DNA from: JBFMDN01 sp040753915
GTDB lineage: Bacteria > Desulfobacterota > Desulfomonilia > Desulfomonilales > Desulfomonilaceae
DNA length: 64,000 nucleotides
Reading direction: 5' to 3'
Assembly: GCA_040753915.1 (NCBI GenBank)
Contig: JBFMDN010000006.1
Span: 62,001-126,000 of the forward strand
In this document: piece after piece, positions 18,540 through 26,809 of the stretch
Layout: the number at the start of each line of letters is the position of its first letter
How positions within the stretch are numbered: position 1 is the stretch's first letter
Notes under the pieces: generated by a model
What the model was told of the DNA's origin: nothing
Seen by the model: the letters and a program-made list of their open reading frames with translations, nothing else
The model's database searches: none
Translations under genes and position numbers: made by a program

Positions 18540-19337
18540 TTGAGTGTAGTGCGGTTTCTCGGATCCATGGCATCCGGAATGGTGTTGCCTGTCCGCGTGT
18601 TTCTTGAGCAAACCGGCGGAATGGTAATGCTGTTGGTGTGGAGTTGCGTTTGGCTCGTACGCCCCCCCTTCCGGTACCGTGAGCTCATGAGGCAATTGGA
18701 TTTTGTGGGCGCTCAGTCCACGCTCCTGATCGTGTTGACCGGGGCCTTTACCGGCATGGTGAGCGCTTTACAGGGATACAATGGGCTCCACAGATACGGG
18801 GCCGAATCGCTCGTCGGGGCAACGGTCGCGTTGGCCCTGACTCGTGAGCTTGGACCCGTGATCACCGGTCTCATGGTGATCGGTCGTGTTGGATCCGCGA
18901 TGACGACAGAACTTGGCGCAATGCGCAATACCCAACAGATAGATGCTCTCACCAGCATGGCGGTGGACCCGATTCAGTTCCTGGTGACGCCGAGGATCGT
19001 GGCCTCCTTGATCTGCGTGCCGCTCCTTGCGGTGCTTTTCAGCTTTTCCGGTATGGTGGGAGCATATGGGGTTTGCACGAAATATCTCTCGATCGACCCC
19101 GGGGCCTTCATGGCCGGGATACATGACTACGTGGTAGCGGAGGACATTGTCCACGGAGTGGTCAAAGCGGTTGTATTCGGGCTCCTGATGTCGGTGGTGG
19201 CTTGCCATAAGGGATTCTACATGACTGGAGGCGCGAGAGGAGCCGGCATCGCGACGACCAAGGCTGTGGTCCTCTCCTCCGTGCTCGTGCTGGTAATGGA
19301 TTACGTCATGACGACCCTGATGTTCAAAGGCACCTGA
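18540..19337 (+). CDS. mlaE: MlaE-type ABC lipid transporter permease
   Basis: Inner membrane permease of the Mla (MCE) phospholipid transporter, about 265 residues with the usual five or six hydrophobic segments. The MlaE core is visible: FVGAQSTLLIVLTGAFTGMVSALQ, ALTRELGPVITGLMVIGRVGSAMTTELGAM, then QIDALTSMAVDP. The predicted start is a TTG at 18540 without a clear ribosome site; GTG 18549 or ATG 18567 are possible. The ATPase gene follows after 1 base and the MCE gene after that, forming mlaE-mlaF-mlaD. In E. coli the system moves phospholipids between the inner membrane and periplasmic carriers. Confidence 0.93.
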   Translation: MSVVRFLGSMASGMVLPVRVFLEQTGGMVMLLVWSCVWLVRPPFRYRELMRQLDFVGAQSTLLIVLTGAFTGMVSALQGYNGLHRYGAESLVGATVALALTRELGPVITGLMVIGRVGSAMTTELGAMRNTQQIDALTSMAVDPIQFLVTPRIVASLICVPLLAVLFSFSGMVGAYGVCTKYLSIDPGAFMAGIHDYVVAEDIVHGVVKAVVFGLLMSVVACHKGFYMTGGARGAGIATTKAVVLSSVLVLVMDYVMTTLMFKGT

Positions 19338-19338
19338 C

Positions 19339-20106
19339 GTGAAAGTCGGCTCCGAGTTCATCATCGTCCTGGAGGATGTGTATCGCCAATACGGCGAGCA
19401 ACAGGTGTTGAAAGGCGTGAATGCCCGCATTCGAGGAGGCGCGGTGACTTCTATCATGGGCCGGTCCGGCGCCGGAAAGTCGGCGCTCCTTCGTCATCTG
19501 ATCGGCCTGGAGCAACCGGATCGAGGGGCCATTTACATCAAGGGGCACAATATCGTGGGCATGAGAGCCTCGGAGCTGAATCGCATACGAAGAGGCTTTG
19601 GCGTGCTTTTTCAGGAAGGCGCTCTGTTCGACTACCTGTCGGTGAAAGAGAACGTCGCCTTCCCGCTGCGAGAGCATCTCAAGCTCAACGAGGACGAGAT
19701 CCAGCGCATCGTAGACGATCGACTGACAAAGGTCGGACTGAGGAATCACCAGGACAAGTTGCCGGCTGAATTGTCCGGAGGAATGCGGAAACGCGTGGCG
19801 CTCGCACGAGCCTTGGCCATGGACCCGGAAATCGTGTTTTTCGATGAGCCTACCGCAGGGTTAGACCCCATCACCAAAGCGGTCATTTACAGGCTCATTG
19901 AGAAGACCCATGCGGAGCGGGCTGTCACGTATGTCATCGTAAGCCACGACGTTCAGGGCACGATGAGTATTTCTGACGAAGTGATGTTCCTCATAGACGG
20001 CACGATCGCGTTTCACGGGACACCCGACGAGGTGCTCAAGAGCTCCGATCCTGCTGTGCGGCAGTTCGTCTCAGGGGCTATCGAAGGCCCGCTGACTATA
20101 GATTAG
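19339..20106 (+). CDS. mlaF: MlaF-type ABC transporter ATPase
   Basis: ATPase of the Mla system, 255 residues. Walker A GRSGAGKS is at 41-48, the family-typical LFQEGALFDYLSVKENVAFPLRE at about 90-112, the signature LSGGMRKRVALARA at 145-158 and Walker B IVFFDEP at 165-171, followed by TAGLDPITKAVI. The start codon is a GTG, one base after the mlaE stop, so it is probably translationally coupled. The MlaB STAS partner found in E. coli is not encoded here. Confidence 0.95.
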   Translation: MKVGSEFIIVLEDVYRQYGEQQVLKGVNARIRGGAVTSIMGRSGAGKSALLRHLIGLEQPDRGAIYIKGHNIVGMRASELNRIRRGFGVLFQEGALFDYLSVKENVAFPLREHLKLNEDEIQRIVDDRLTKVGLRNHQDKLPAELSGGMRKRVALARALAMDPEIVFFDEPTAGLDPITKAVIYRLIEKTHAERAVTYVIVSHDVQGTMSISDEVMFLIDGTIAFHGTPDEVLKSSDPAVRQFVSGAIEGPLTID

Positions 20107-20124
20107 GAAAGAAAGTTACTGCGT

Positions 20125-21153
20125 ATGGGCAAATTCTCCATGGAAGCGAAAGTGGGCCTCTTCTTCTTGGCTGTAGTGCTCATTTTTGCCTACACATGGA
20201 CTCGCATACTGAGATTCGGTGAAGAAGGACAGTTCATCCTCACCGCCCGCTTCGATTCCGTCCAGGGGTTGGAAATAGGCTCGCAAGTCCAGATGGCCGG
20301 CATCAAGGTGGGCGCGGTCAAGGATATCTCCTTTGACGCAGAGACCGGCAAGGCAGTTGTCACCATGGCACTCAGGGAGGAGTACAGGGGGAAAATTCCT
20401 GTGGATTCCCGTGTCCACCTGAGGGGCAAGGGTCTGATCGGCGAGAAGTATTTGGCGATCAGCCCTGGTAGACCCAATGCCCGGAAGCTGAAAGAGGGGG
20501 AGCAGCTCACCATTGTGAGCGAACCCGCGGATACCGAGCGAGTCATGGAGAACATGGAGGTCATATCCCAAGACCTCAAGGTAGTCACCAGGGAATTGAG
20601 AAGACAGGTGATTGAGGAAAAGGGATCAGAGAAGTTCGACGCGCTGCTCTCGAACTCGGGTGCAGTGTTCAAGGACATCAAAGAGCTGTTGGAGCGGAAC
20701 AAGAACAAGATCTCCGCAACCATCGACAACGCGGAGGGCACATTCACACGGCTCAACAATCTGGTGGCCAGAAACGACCAGAAGATCAATCGAACCGTGG
20801 ATGACATGGAGCGGTTCTCCCGGTCGATGGAAAAGACCGGCAATAAGCTCGACAAGGTAGCATCGGATTTCGAATCCATCGCCAAGGACATCAAGACAGG
20901 AAAAGGCACACTCGGCAAGCTCGTAAACGAGGACGAGCTCTACCGGGAAACCCAGGGCCTCGTGAGGGAATTCCGGCAGCTCTCAAACCGCATCCAGTAC
21001 GGTCCCGGCGCGGTGGGGCGCCTCATCAACGATCCGGAGCTGTACTATGAGGCCCGCCGGGCGATCCGGAACATGAACAAGACAGCAGAAGACGTGTCAG
21101 AGGCCACCCCTGTGAGCACCCTCGCTATCATCCTGGGCTCGGTCTTCAGGTAA
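20125..21153 (+). CDS. mlaD: MlaD-type MCE-domain lipid-binding protein
   Basis: Periplasmic, membrane-anchored MCE protein of 342 residues, much longer than E. coli MlaD (about 183). One membrane helix (about 10-27) is followed by the MCE domain at about 36-115 (VQGLEIGSQVQMAGIKVGAVKDI ... GLIGEKYLAI). The extension from about 130 to 270 is a predicted coiled coil; at 275-330 it carries the TGKGTLGKLVNEDELY and GAVGRLINDPELYYEA repeats common in long MlaD homologues. Such extended proteins can form needle-like tunnels through the periplasm (known for PqiB and LetB; here inference). It lies 18 bases after mlaF. Confidence 0.93.
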   Translation: MGKFSMEAKVGLFFLAVVLIFAYTWTRILRFGEEGQFILTARFDSVQGLEIGSQVQMAGIKVGAVKDISFDAETGKAVVTMALREEYRGKIPVDSRVHLRGKGLIGEKYLAISPGRPNARKLKEGEQLTIVSEPADTERVMENMEVISQDLKVVTRELRRQVIEEKGSEKFDALLSNSGAVFKDIKELLERNKNKISATIDNAEGTFTRLNNLVARNDQKINRTVDDMERFSRSMEKTGNKLDKVASDFESIAKDIKTGKGTLGKLVNEDELYRETQGLVREFRQLSNRIQYGPGAVGRLINDPELYYEARRAIRNMNKTAEDVSEATPVSTLAIILGSVFR

Positions 21154-21346
21154 GGAATGGCCGGCATGAAACCGGCATTGGATTCAAGCCACGGAATGCG
21201 AAACCAGACAAGCGAGGACCCTGGAGGCGCCGACCATACTGGAAATGACCGAGAGACAAGGCCCATTCATGATCGGTGTCCATACCAGGCGACGGGAAAC
21301 CTTTTGGTCGACCCTTTCATGGCCGGTTGGCCGTTATAGGGCGCCG

Positions 21347-21391
21347 AATCTCGCGTCTCGCGGGACTACCCAAGGTGCGCGCCTTCAGAGC
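21347..21391. repeat. 45-bp dispersed repeat F, copy 1
   Basis: A 45-base stretch including GGGACTACCCAAGGTGCGCG and CCTTCAGAGC is repeated with few changes at 55089-55133. It lies directly upstream of the start of the aromatic-rich envelope gene. Function unknown. Confidence 0.6.
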
Positions 21392-21403
21392 TCAGGTCCC
21401 CTG

Positions 21404-22756
21404 ATGACCCGTGGCAGAATACGCGACCGTATTCATGGAATCCTGTACTTGGTCCTCTTCCTGGCCATGGCGCAGGTGCTTCTGTCCCCGGGCTCAACGG
21501 AAGCCTCGGCGTACCAGTTTCTCCGTCTCACCACGCCGGGCAGCCTATTCGCCATACCTCCAGATCTCAACATCAGACGGATCGATCAGACCGCGCCGTC
21601 CAACCTCTGGACGCTCGGCGAAGGGTGGGGAATTCCGCCCTTGTTTTACTACACCAAAGTCCCGGGGTTGTACGATAGGGTAGATTTCCTTTATCCGTTC
21701 GGGTTTCGTGAGGAATCCGCGCTCTGGAGCAAGCTCAAATTTCAACCGTTCTTTGAAAGCCGCTGGTCGAAGATACCTCCATTCGATGGCTCCTCGAGGT
21801 GTCTCACCCTGTACCACGGAAGGTCGGATCTGGGCCAGACGTACTGGGGCTTTTTCCCCTTCTATGGGTACAGTTACCGGCGATGGGGCGTGGACAAGAA
21901 TTTCTTCTTTCTGTTCCCTCTGTACTACGAGAGCACGGATGACGACGCGCGATCGATTCGATTCCTCTGGCCCATCGGCACGTACGCGAACAGTCCGGGC
22001 AGATCGTCGTTCAAGATCTGGCCGATCCTGGGAAGAGATGCGATCAGGAACGATTACTTCAACCGGTTCGTCCTGTGGCCGTTCTTTCAATGGATCGACA
22101 AGTATCCGGGAACCGACCAGTCGTATTCCTACAGGGCGCTTCCTTTTCCGTTGTACGTGACCGAGAACGATGCGTACTCCTGCACCACGCACATCCTCTG
22201 GCCGTTTGTCTCGTATTACCACCACTATCGTTCGGGCCACACCCGGTACAGCCTTCGTCCTCTCATCACGTACGGCAGTGGCGGGGGAATCGACGAGTTA
22301 AGCCTCCTGTTCCTGTATTCCTACAAGAAGGATTGGCGAAAAGCGACCACGACCAAGGACTCACACGGGTACATCTCGGTTCAGGGTGAAGACGTGGTGA
22401 CAGAGCAGTCGTTCCTCATGATGAGCAAGATCCACAAGCATTACAGGAAGGGCAACCTCGTTGCCGCCAGGTATCTATTCTGGCCCTTTGCCGACTATTC
22501 CTGGAGCCTTGCCAAAGGGAGCCACCTCAAGGTCCCCTCCCTGATTCCCATGAAGAGCGATTTCTGGGATCTCAACCTCGGATGGATCTTTCGGTTCGTG
22601 GACTTTCGCGACACGCCCATCACCCGAGAGCTCAGCCTCTTGTTCGGTCTGAGTCGTCGAACCGAAATCAAGAGCCAGCCTCACATCCCTCCGCCTCCAA
22701 AGCCAGGTGACGACGGCTGGGCAGAGCTCATCGCCGGAGCGTTCGGGAAGAGGTAA
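21404..22756 (+). CDS. Envelope protein with repeated aromatic LWPF-type motifs, unknown function
   Basis: I do not recognise a named family. About 450 residues from the ATG at 21404. An N-terminal hydrophobic segment (HGILYLVLFLAMAQVLLSPGSTEASA) looks like a signal peptide. The body repeats a short aromatic pattern: FLWPIGTYA, FVLWPFFQW, HILWPFVSY, YLFWPFADY, each followed by a Tyr/Arg-rich strand-like stretch, suggesting a beta-rich, possibly barrel-like envelope protein. It follows mlaD by 250 bases on the same strand, so it may belong to the lipid-transport operon. The first codons are made from a dispersed repeat end (21417-21450), so the true start or ancestral N-terminus is uncertain; the open frame reaches back to 21245. 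Confidence 0.7.
   Translation: MTRGRIRDRIHGILYLVLFLAMAQVLLSPGSTEASAYQFLRLTTPGSLFAIPPDLNIRRIDQTAPSNLWTLGEGWGIPPLFYYTKVPGLYDRVDFLYPFGFREESALWSKLKFQPFFESRWSKIPPFDGSSRCLTLYHGRSDLGQTYWGFFPFYGYSYRRWGVDKNFFFLFPLYYESTDDDARSIRFLWPIGTYANSPGRSSFKIWPILGRDAIRNDYFNRFVLWPFFQWIDKYPGTDQSYSYRALPFPLYVTENDAYSCTTHILWPFVSYYHHYRSGHTRYSLRPLITYGSGGGIDELSLLFLYSYKKDWRKATTTKDSHGYISVQGEDVVTEQSFLMMSKIHKHYRKGNLVAARYLFWPFADYSWSLAKGSHLKVPSLIPMKSDFWDLNLGWIFRFVDFRDTPITRELSLLFGLSRRTEIKSQPHIPPPPKPGDDGWAELIAGAFGKR
21417..21450. repeat. Family D/G repeat end inside a coding region
   Basis: The stretch GAATACGCGACCGTATTC plus the following ATGGAATCCTGTACTT is the inverted form of the repeat end found after stop codons at 22771, 28163, 36606 and 55531. 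Here it is read as codons 5 to 16 of the envelope protein, just before the signal-peptide core. Confidence 0.6.
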
Positions 22757-22770
22757 GCGGGAGAGATTCT

Positions 22771-22984
22771 CAGTACAGGATTTCATAAGTACGGTCACGT
22801 ATTTGGGAAACTGCTATCTTTACTGGAGGGCAGGTTTGAAACCTGCCCCTCCTGTGGGGTGGAGCGTTGATCGTTGCGGTAGAAGTACTGGAGCAGCAGA
22901 TGTACGGGCGGGTTTCAAACCCGCCCTTCCCTGAACAGGGCTGAAGCCAATACGCGACCACATTTGTGAAACGGTGTACCTAGT
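22771..22984. repeat. Family D/G element with palindromic core, copy 22.8 kb
   Basis: Begins 15 bases after a stop codon with CAGTACAGGATTTCATAAGT (22771-22806 end) and closes with an inverted counterpart (AATACGCGACCACATTTGTG, 22949-22968, to 22984). Inside are two hairpins: GGGCAGGTTTGAAACCTGCCC-like at about 22822-22843 (shorter arms shown) and GGGCGGGTTT/AAACCCGCCC at about 22908-22926. No coding capacity. Confidence 0.6.
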
Positions 22985-23105
22985 TTTGCCTTTCGTAAGG
23001 TCGGTGCCGAATCTTGAGACCCCACCCCAACCCTCCCCGTTAACGGGGAGCGAGTCCTTCCCCCCGTTAACGGGGGGATCAGAGGGGGGTACTGGTTCGG
23101 TATCG
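22979..23105. repeat. Family D/G element with GTTAACGGGG core
   Basis: A second element abuts the first. It has degenerate ends (ACCTAGTTTTGCCTTTCGTA at the left, GGTTCGGTATCGGTGACCGC at the right) and a core with CTCCCCGTTAACGGGGAG and CCCCCCGTTAACGGGGGG hairpins. The same core lies at 28.2-28.4 kb and 36.6-36.7 kb. The rest of 23106-23243 shows no gene. Confidence 0.55.
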
Positions 23106-23243
23106 GTGACCGCATTAGCCTGAAAGTCCCCTAATTACCGGCGGGACGGCGGCGCTACGAAATCACACTATCCACAAAACGCTCGCGCTACGAATCCGCT
23201 CCATCGGCCTGCAGAGGCGATTCGCGAAGCGCCCTCCCCATTC

Positions 23244-24755
23244 TCATGGGGCCGGGCTCTCCGGCTGGTTCGGATCGAGAGACCTCACGTAGGACACAAG
23301 CTCCCGGGCCATCTCTGACGCGACCTGAATCTTGTCGTAGTCGATGAACACATTATTGAGATACTGGAGGATCAGCGCGTCCCCAGGAAGAGCCCCCGGA
23401 AGGATCCCGCAAAAGAAGAATCCGAGCTCCTCGAACCGGGGAGTGAGCACAGCGGTAGCTGGCTCCAGAAGACTTAGGTACAAGTGGATTATGTCGAACC
23501 GCTTGACGCACAGCTCCCGTAGACGGGCCCTAACCAGTTTCACTATGCCCTGCCCGTACGCGTCAACGTCCATACGGGCAAAGCTCATGGTGCTGGATGC
23601 TTGAGTTTTGATCAGAGGCTCGCCCACGAGAGAGCTTTCGTCCATCTCTGGAGCCGAACAGTACCTCACCGATCCCTGAATGTTCTCATAGAGTCTTCGT
23701 ATGATAGCCTCTTGCCGGACGGGGGCGTACACAGTAACCGGTTCGGGAGGCTCGAGGTACTTGAAGTGAACTACGATGGATTCCCGTTGAGTGAGCTTCT
23801 CAGCGATGCCGCGAAACCAGGCTGTTTGGGGCACCAAGCCCACCATCAGGGCACAGTCGTTCACGCCGTGGCGGTGTCCGGTTCGCTGGGAATAGGTGTG
23901 GCTGGTTACCGCCCTGCCGTACAACCCCAAGAGCCCTTCTTCTTTCCCTCTGGCGATCATGTGATCCTCGAGGAGCCCGAAAATCCCATGTCCTCTGAAC
24001 TCTGGCTTGACTACTCCCAACCCGGTCTCAGCTATCCGCGCGCCGGTGCTCCCTTTCAGGAGCGCCGCGTGTCCTGCCACTTCACCGTCCTGGGTAACAG
24101 CCACGGCTGAGTACATTTCACCCCGCTCGTTGAGCTCCATTATGCGCTCGGGATAATACATGCTCTCGAACGTGTGGGAATAGCCGTACGCCCTGTACAT
24201 GCATCGAGAGACCTCCGCTGCTTCCGAGGGCTGCAGGGCCCTCACCACGATCGGGCCGGGCTCCCTTCTTTCGGGCAGCTCAGGGACAAAGGGTTCGAGC
24301 TCGCACGCCTCAAAGTAGTCCGTGATGTCCCGGTTCCTCAGGTACTTCACCAGCACACTCTCTTTGCCGTCCCGACCCAGGTTGTGAAAGGAGACTTCGT
24401 CCATATGCTCTTTCATGGCAAACACACCGCACCCCGGGCCTGGGCCCTCCGACGGATCCACCTCACATTCCGGAACCGTTGTGGGATCGAAAGGGATACC
24501 CTTATCCCTGACCACGATCTTGAGGCCGAGGGGAACCCGTTCACAGGACACCTCGAGCTCCGCGCGCTCCCACGGTTCAAATGCATGCTCCACGACGTTG
24601 GAGACAGCTTCTCGGGTTGCAGCGTCTATGCTCCGAATATCCTCTTCTTCAAACCCTATCTTCGCTGCGACCGCTCTCACGTACGCTGCTGCTACGTCCA
24701 CGTAGGAACGATCGTTGGGAAGAGTGAGTCTCGAGTATTCACACTTCTCAGCCAA
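23244..24755 (-). CDS. RsbW-like HATPase fused to GNAT acetyltransferase
   Basis: Two-domain protein of 503 residues. Residues 1-140 form a histidine-kinase-fold ATPase of the anti-sigma kinase (RsbW/SpoIIAB) type, with an N box (DAATREAVSNVVEHAF, Glu49 and Asn53) and a G1-like box (VVRDKGIPFDP, Asp84). Residues from about 169 to 320 form a GNAT acetyltransferase with an acetyl-CoA loop (VVKPEFRGHGIFGLLEDHMI, Arg254-Gly-His-Gly). The last 180 residues are unassigned. There is no phospho-acceptor histidine domain. It starts 18 bases after the SpoIIM-type gene and is in its operon. A role in switching a sigma factor/anti-anti-sigma partner, or in acylating a protein, is possible but unproven; no STAS protein is encoded nearby. 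Confidence 0.85.
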   Translation of the reverse strand: MAEKCEYSRLTLPNDRSYVDVAAAYVRAVAAKIGFEEEDIRSIDAATREAVSNVVEHAFEPWERAELEVSCERVPLGLKIVVRDKGIPFDPTTVPECEVDPSEGPGPGCGVFAMKEHMDEVSFHNLGRDGKESVLVKYLRNRDITDYFEACELEPFVPELPERREPGPIVVRALQPSEAAEVSRCMYRAYGYSHTFESMYYPERIMELNERGEMYSAVAVTQDGEVAGHAALLKGSTGARIAETGLGVVKPEFRGHGIFGLLEDHMIARGKEEGLLGLYGRAVTSHTYSQRTGHRHGVNDCALMVGLVPQTAWFRGIAEKLTQRESIVVHFKYLEPPEPVTVYAPVRQEAIIRRLYENIQGSVRYCSAPEMDESSLVGEPLIKTQASSTMSFARMDVDAYGQGIVKLVRARLRELCVKRFDIIHLYLSLLEPATAVLTPRFEELGFFFCGILPGALPGDALILQYLNNVFIDYDKIQVASEMARELVSYVRSLDPNQPESPAP

Positions 24756-24773
24756 AAGAGAGTGCCCCCTGAT

Positions 24774-25808
24774 TCAAAAGATCCGACCGGCGCGGGTCCT
24801 CAATGCCCCTGCATCGTTCCAGTCTGGTGTGCCTTCCAGATCACGCCTGTCCGTGCGCCCGACGATACTCATATACGTCATGAGCGATCCGAAGGATATC
24901 GCAGCGAACACGAATTTCAACCATTGCGGCAGCGGCGTTGGCGAGAAGAACGCCTCGATCACTCCTGCAAGCACGAGCAGCGGGATGCAACCGAGCGCCA
25001 GGGTTCCGATAGATTTGCTTCTGACCGCCAGTAGCTCACCTCGCCTGTACGGACCCGGGTCCACAAGGCAGTGGCCGAGCATCAGTCCTGCTCCGCCCCC
25101 AATGCAAATAGCAGAAAGCTCAAGGCTCCCGTGGGGGAGTACGAAGGCCCAGAACGGGAGAGAAAGCCCGTGCTCGTAGCAGAGCGCAGCAATAACCCCG
25201 AGAAGCAATCCGTTGAGAGCCAGGACGTACACGGTTCCCAATCCGAATGTGATGCCCCCTGCTATGGTGAGGAACGTCACCGAAATGTTGTGCGTCATGA
25301 GCCAACTGGACGCCATTGGTGCTATCGTGTGCAGGTGATCGAACCACACCCTGCCTTCCTCGACCGTAGCTATTATGGATTCAGGCACGAGCAGCTCGAT
25401 CAATCCCGGCTCCTTGAGAGCGAGGGCCCATCCGAGGGCTCCGAACGAAACGAACACTGTCACCGATGCAGCAATGAATCGTCTCGCATCTCTGCACGCC
25501 TCCGGAAAGGACTTCGAAAAGAACTCCCACAGTGACGACCACCTGAATGGCGGCTTCCTATAGATGACTCCGTGAGCTCGAATGACCAGGCTGTTGAGAT
25601 AGGTGAACACCTCGCGATCCAGATGATCCGGAGCCCCTGAGGACCTGAGAGTGGAGAGGTCTGCAACTGCACCGGTATACAATCTCCCGAGCTCCCACAA
25701 CTCATCGCGAGTAAGGTTCTTTCTGGAAGAAGGACGAAGCTTTTTAACAAGGAGCTCCAAACTCTGCCAATCTTCTTTACGTTCTTCTATGAACTCGTTT
25801 ATATTCAT
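24774..25808 (-). CDS. Stage II sporulation protein M-like membrane protein (SpoIIM/DUF95)
   Basis: Integral membrane protein of about 344 residues. An N-terminal helical region (FIEERKEDWQSLELLVKKLR ... DELWELGRLYTGAVADLSTLRS) is typical of DUF95 proteins. It is followed by the SpoIIM-like membrane domain with HNISVTFLTIAGGITFGLGTVY, LPHGSLELSAICIGGGAGL and a C-terminal helix pair. The start at 25808 (MNINEF) is chosen over an upstream frame. Such proteins occur in non-sporulating bacteria next to RDD genes, as here (divergent, 62 bases away). Function unknown, perhaps membrane remodelling. Confidence 0.88.
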   Translation of the reverse strand: MNINEFIEERKEDWQSLELLVKKLRPSSRKNLTRDELWELGRLYTGAVADLSTLRSSGAPDHLDREVFTYLNSLVIRAHGVIYRKPPFRWSSLWEFFSKSFPEACRDARRFIAASVTVFVSFGALGWALALKEPGLIELLVPESIIATVEEGRVWFDHLHTIAPMASSWLMTHNISVTFLTIAGGITFGLGTVYVLALNGLLLGVIAALCYEHGLSLPFWAFVLPHGSLELSAICIGGGAGLMLGHCLVDPGPYRRGELLAVRSKSIGTLALGCIPLLVLAGVIEAFFSPTPLPQWLKFVFAAISFGSLMTYMSIVGRTDRRDLEGTPDWNDAGALRTRAGRIF

Positions 25809-25870
25809 GGTAACATCCGTCGAGCCTCCCAAGCTTCGCGGACCGCGCCAGGTACGCGATACTATCATGC

Positions 25871-26680
25871 ATGGCTAAGGCGGTGAAAAAAAAAGAGCTG
25901 ACAATCAGGATAGAAACCCCTGAGCACGTCGAGATCCAGTTTGAGTTGGCCGGAATAGGGACGAGGTTCATCGCGTTTGTCGTGGACCGGTTAATCCAGG
26001 TGGGGCTCGTGGTCACGTTGATAGCGATAGTTTTGCTCATCCTCCACGCGATTTCGAGAGTCCAACCTTCCCTGAATCTGGCAGATGCATTCGGCGGACT
26101 GACGAGCCAGTGGGTCATCGGGGCTGCTGTCCTCGTGTACGGGGTCGTAACAATAGGGTATTTTATCATTTTCGAGTACTTCTGGAGCGGCCTGACACCG
26201 GGAAAGCGTTACCAGGAGATTCGAGTCATTCGTCGCGATGGTCGACCCATTGCCCTTTTCAACGCTCTGGTGCGAAACATTCTCAGATCGGTGGACATCC
26301 TTTTCGAGGTGTACCCCATCGGCCTGGCAGTGATGTTCATCGATAGCCGCAATCGGCGGCTGGGCGACCTGGCTGCCGGAACGCTCGTGATAGTGGATCG
26401 CCATGTGTCCAGACCCGCGGACCGGCGACCGGTCCGGGCGATCGTGCGGCCGGATCTTCAGGCAGTGGTGGCGCTCATGACACCGGAGGACTATTACATA
26501 GTCTCTTCGTTCCTATCCAGGAGAAATGGGCTCGATTCCGAGCACCGACGTCGATTGGCCGAAGAGATCTACGCCCGTCTGTTTCGGGAGACAGGTACTA
26601 CACTCACGAGAGTCTCTAACGTCGAGGCCCTGCTCCAGGCATCAGCGGAGCTCTACCGGAAGCGGAGCAGGGTCCTTTAG
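25871..26680 (+). CDS. RDD family membrane protein
   Basis: Membrane protein of 269 residues with an RDD domain: FELAGIGTRFIAFVVDRLIQVG (Arg, Asp pattern) at about 28-48, a second helix around 85-105 and a third near 145-160. FSGL-type GLTPGKRYQEIRVIRRDGRP and RNRRLGDLAAGTLVI are hallmarks of the family. Its C-terminal 70 residues (FLSRRNGLDSEHRRRLAEEIYARLFRETG) match the extension found on RDD proteins encoded beside SpoIIM genes. It is divergently transcribed from the SpoIIM-type gene. No strong ribosome site is visible. The transported substrate, if any, is unknown. Confidence 0.9.
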   Translation: MAKAVKKKELTIRIETPEHVEIQFELAGIGTRFIAFVVDRLIQVGLVVTLIAIVLLILHAISRVQPSLNLADAFGGLTSQWVIGAAVLVYGVVTIGYFIIFEYFWSGLTPGKRYQEIRVIRRDGRPIALFNALVRNILRSVDILFEVYPIGLAVMFIDSRNRRLGDLAAGTLVIVDRHVSRPADRRPVRAIVRPDLQAVVALMTPEDYYIVSSFLSRRNGLDSEHRRRLAEEIYARLFRETGTTLTRVSNVEALLQASAELYRKRSRVL

Positions 26681-26809
26681 AATGTGCCCCGTTGACAACC
26701 TGTTCAAGGGACAGTCTTTTCATGTGGGTCAACCGGATGATTTCTTGTAGCCTTCGGGCTTCAGGACCTATTATGGGACGACCGATAAAGGCCCAGAAGA
26801 GGAGATGAA

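Noticed and set aside
22822..23060. Closely spaced palindromes that might be a CRISPR array
   Set aside because: The palindromes differ from each other and there are no equal-length unique spacers or cas genes.
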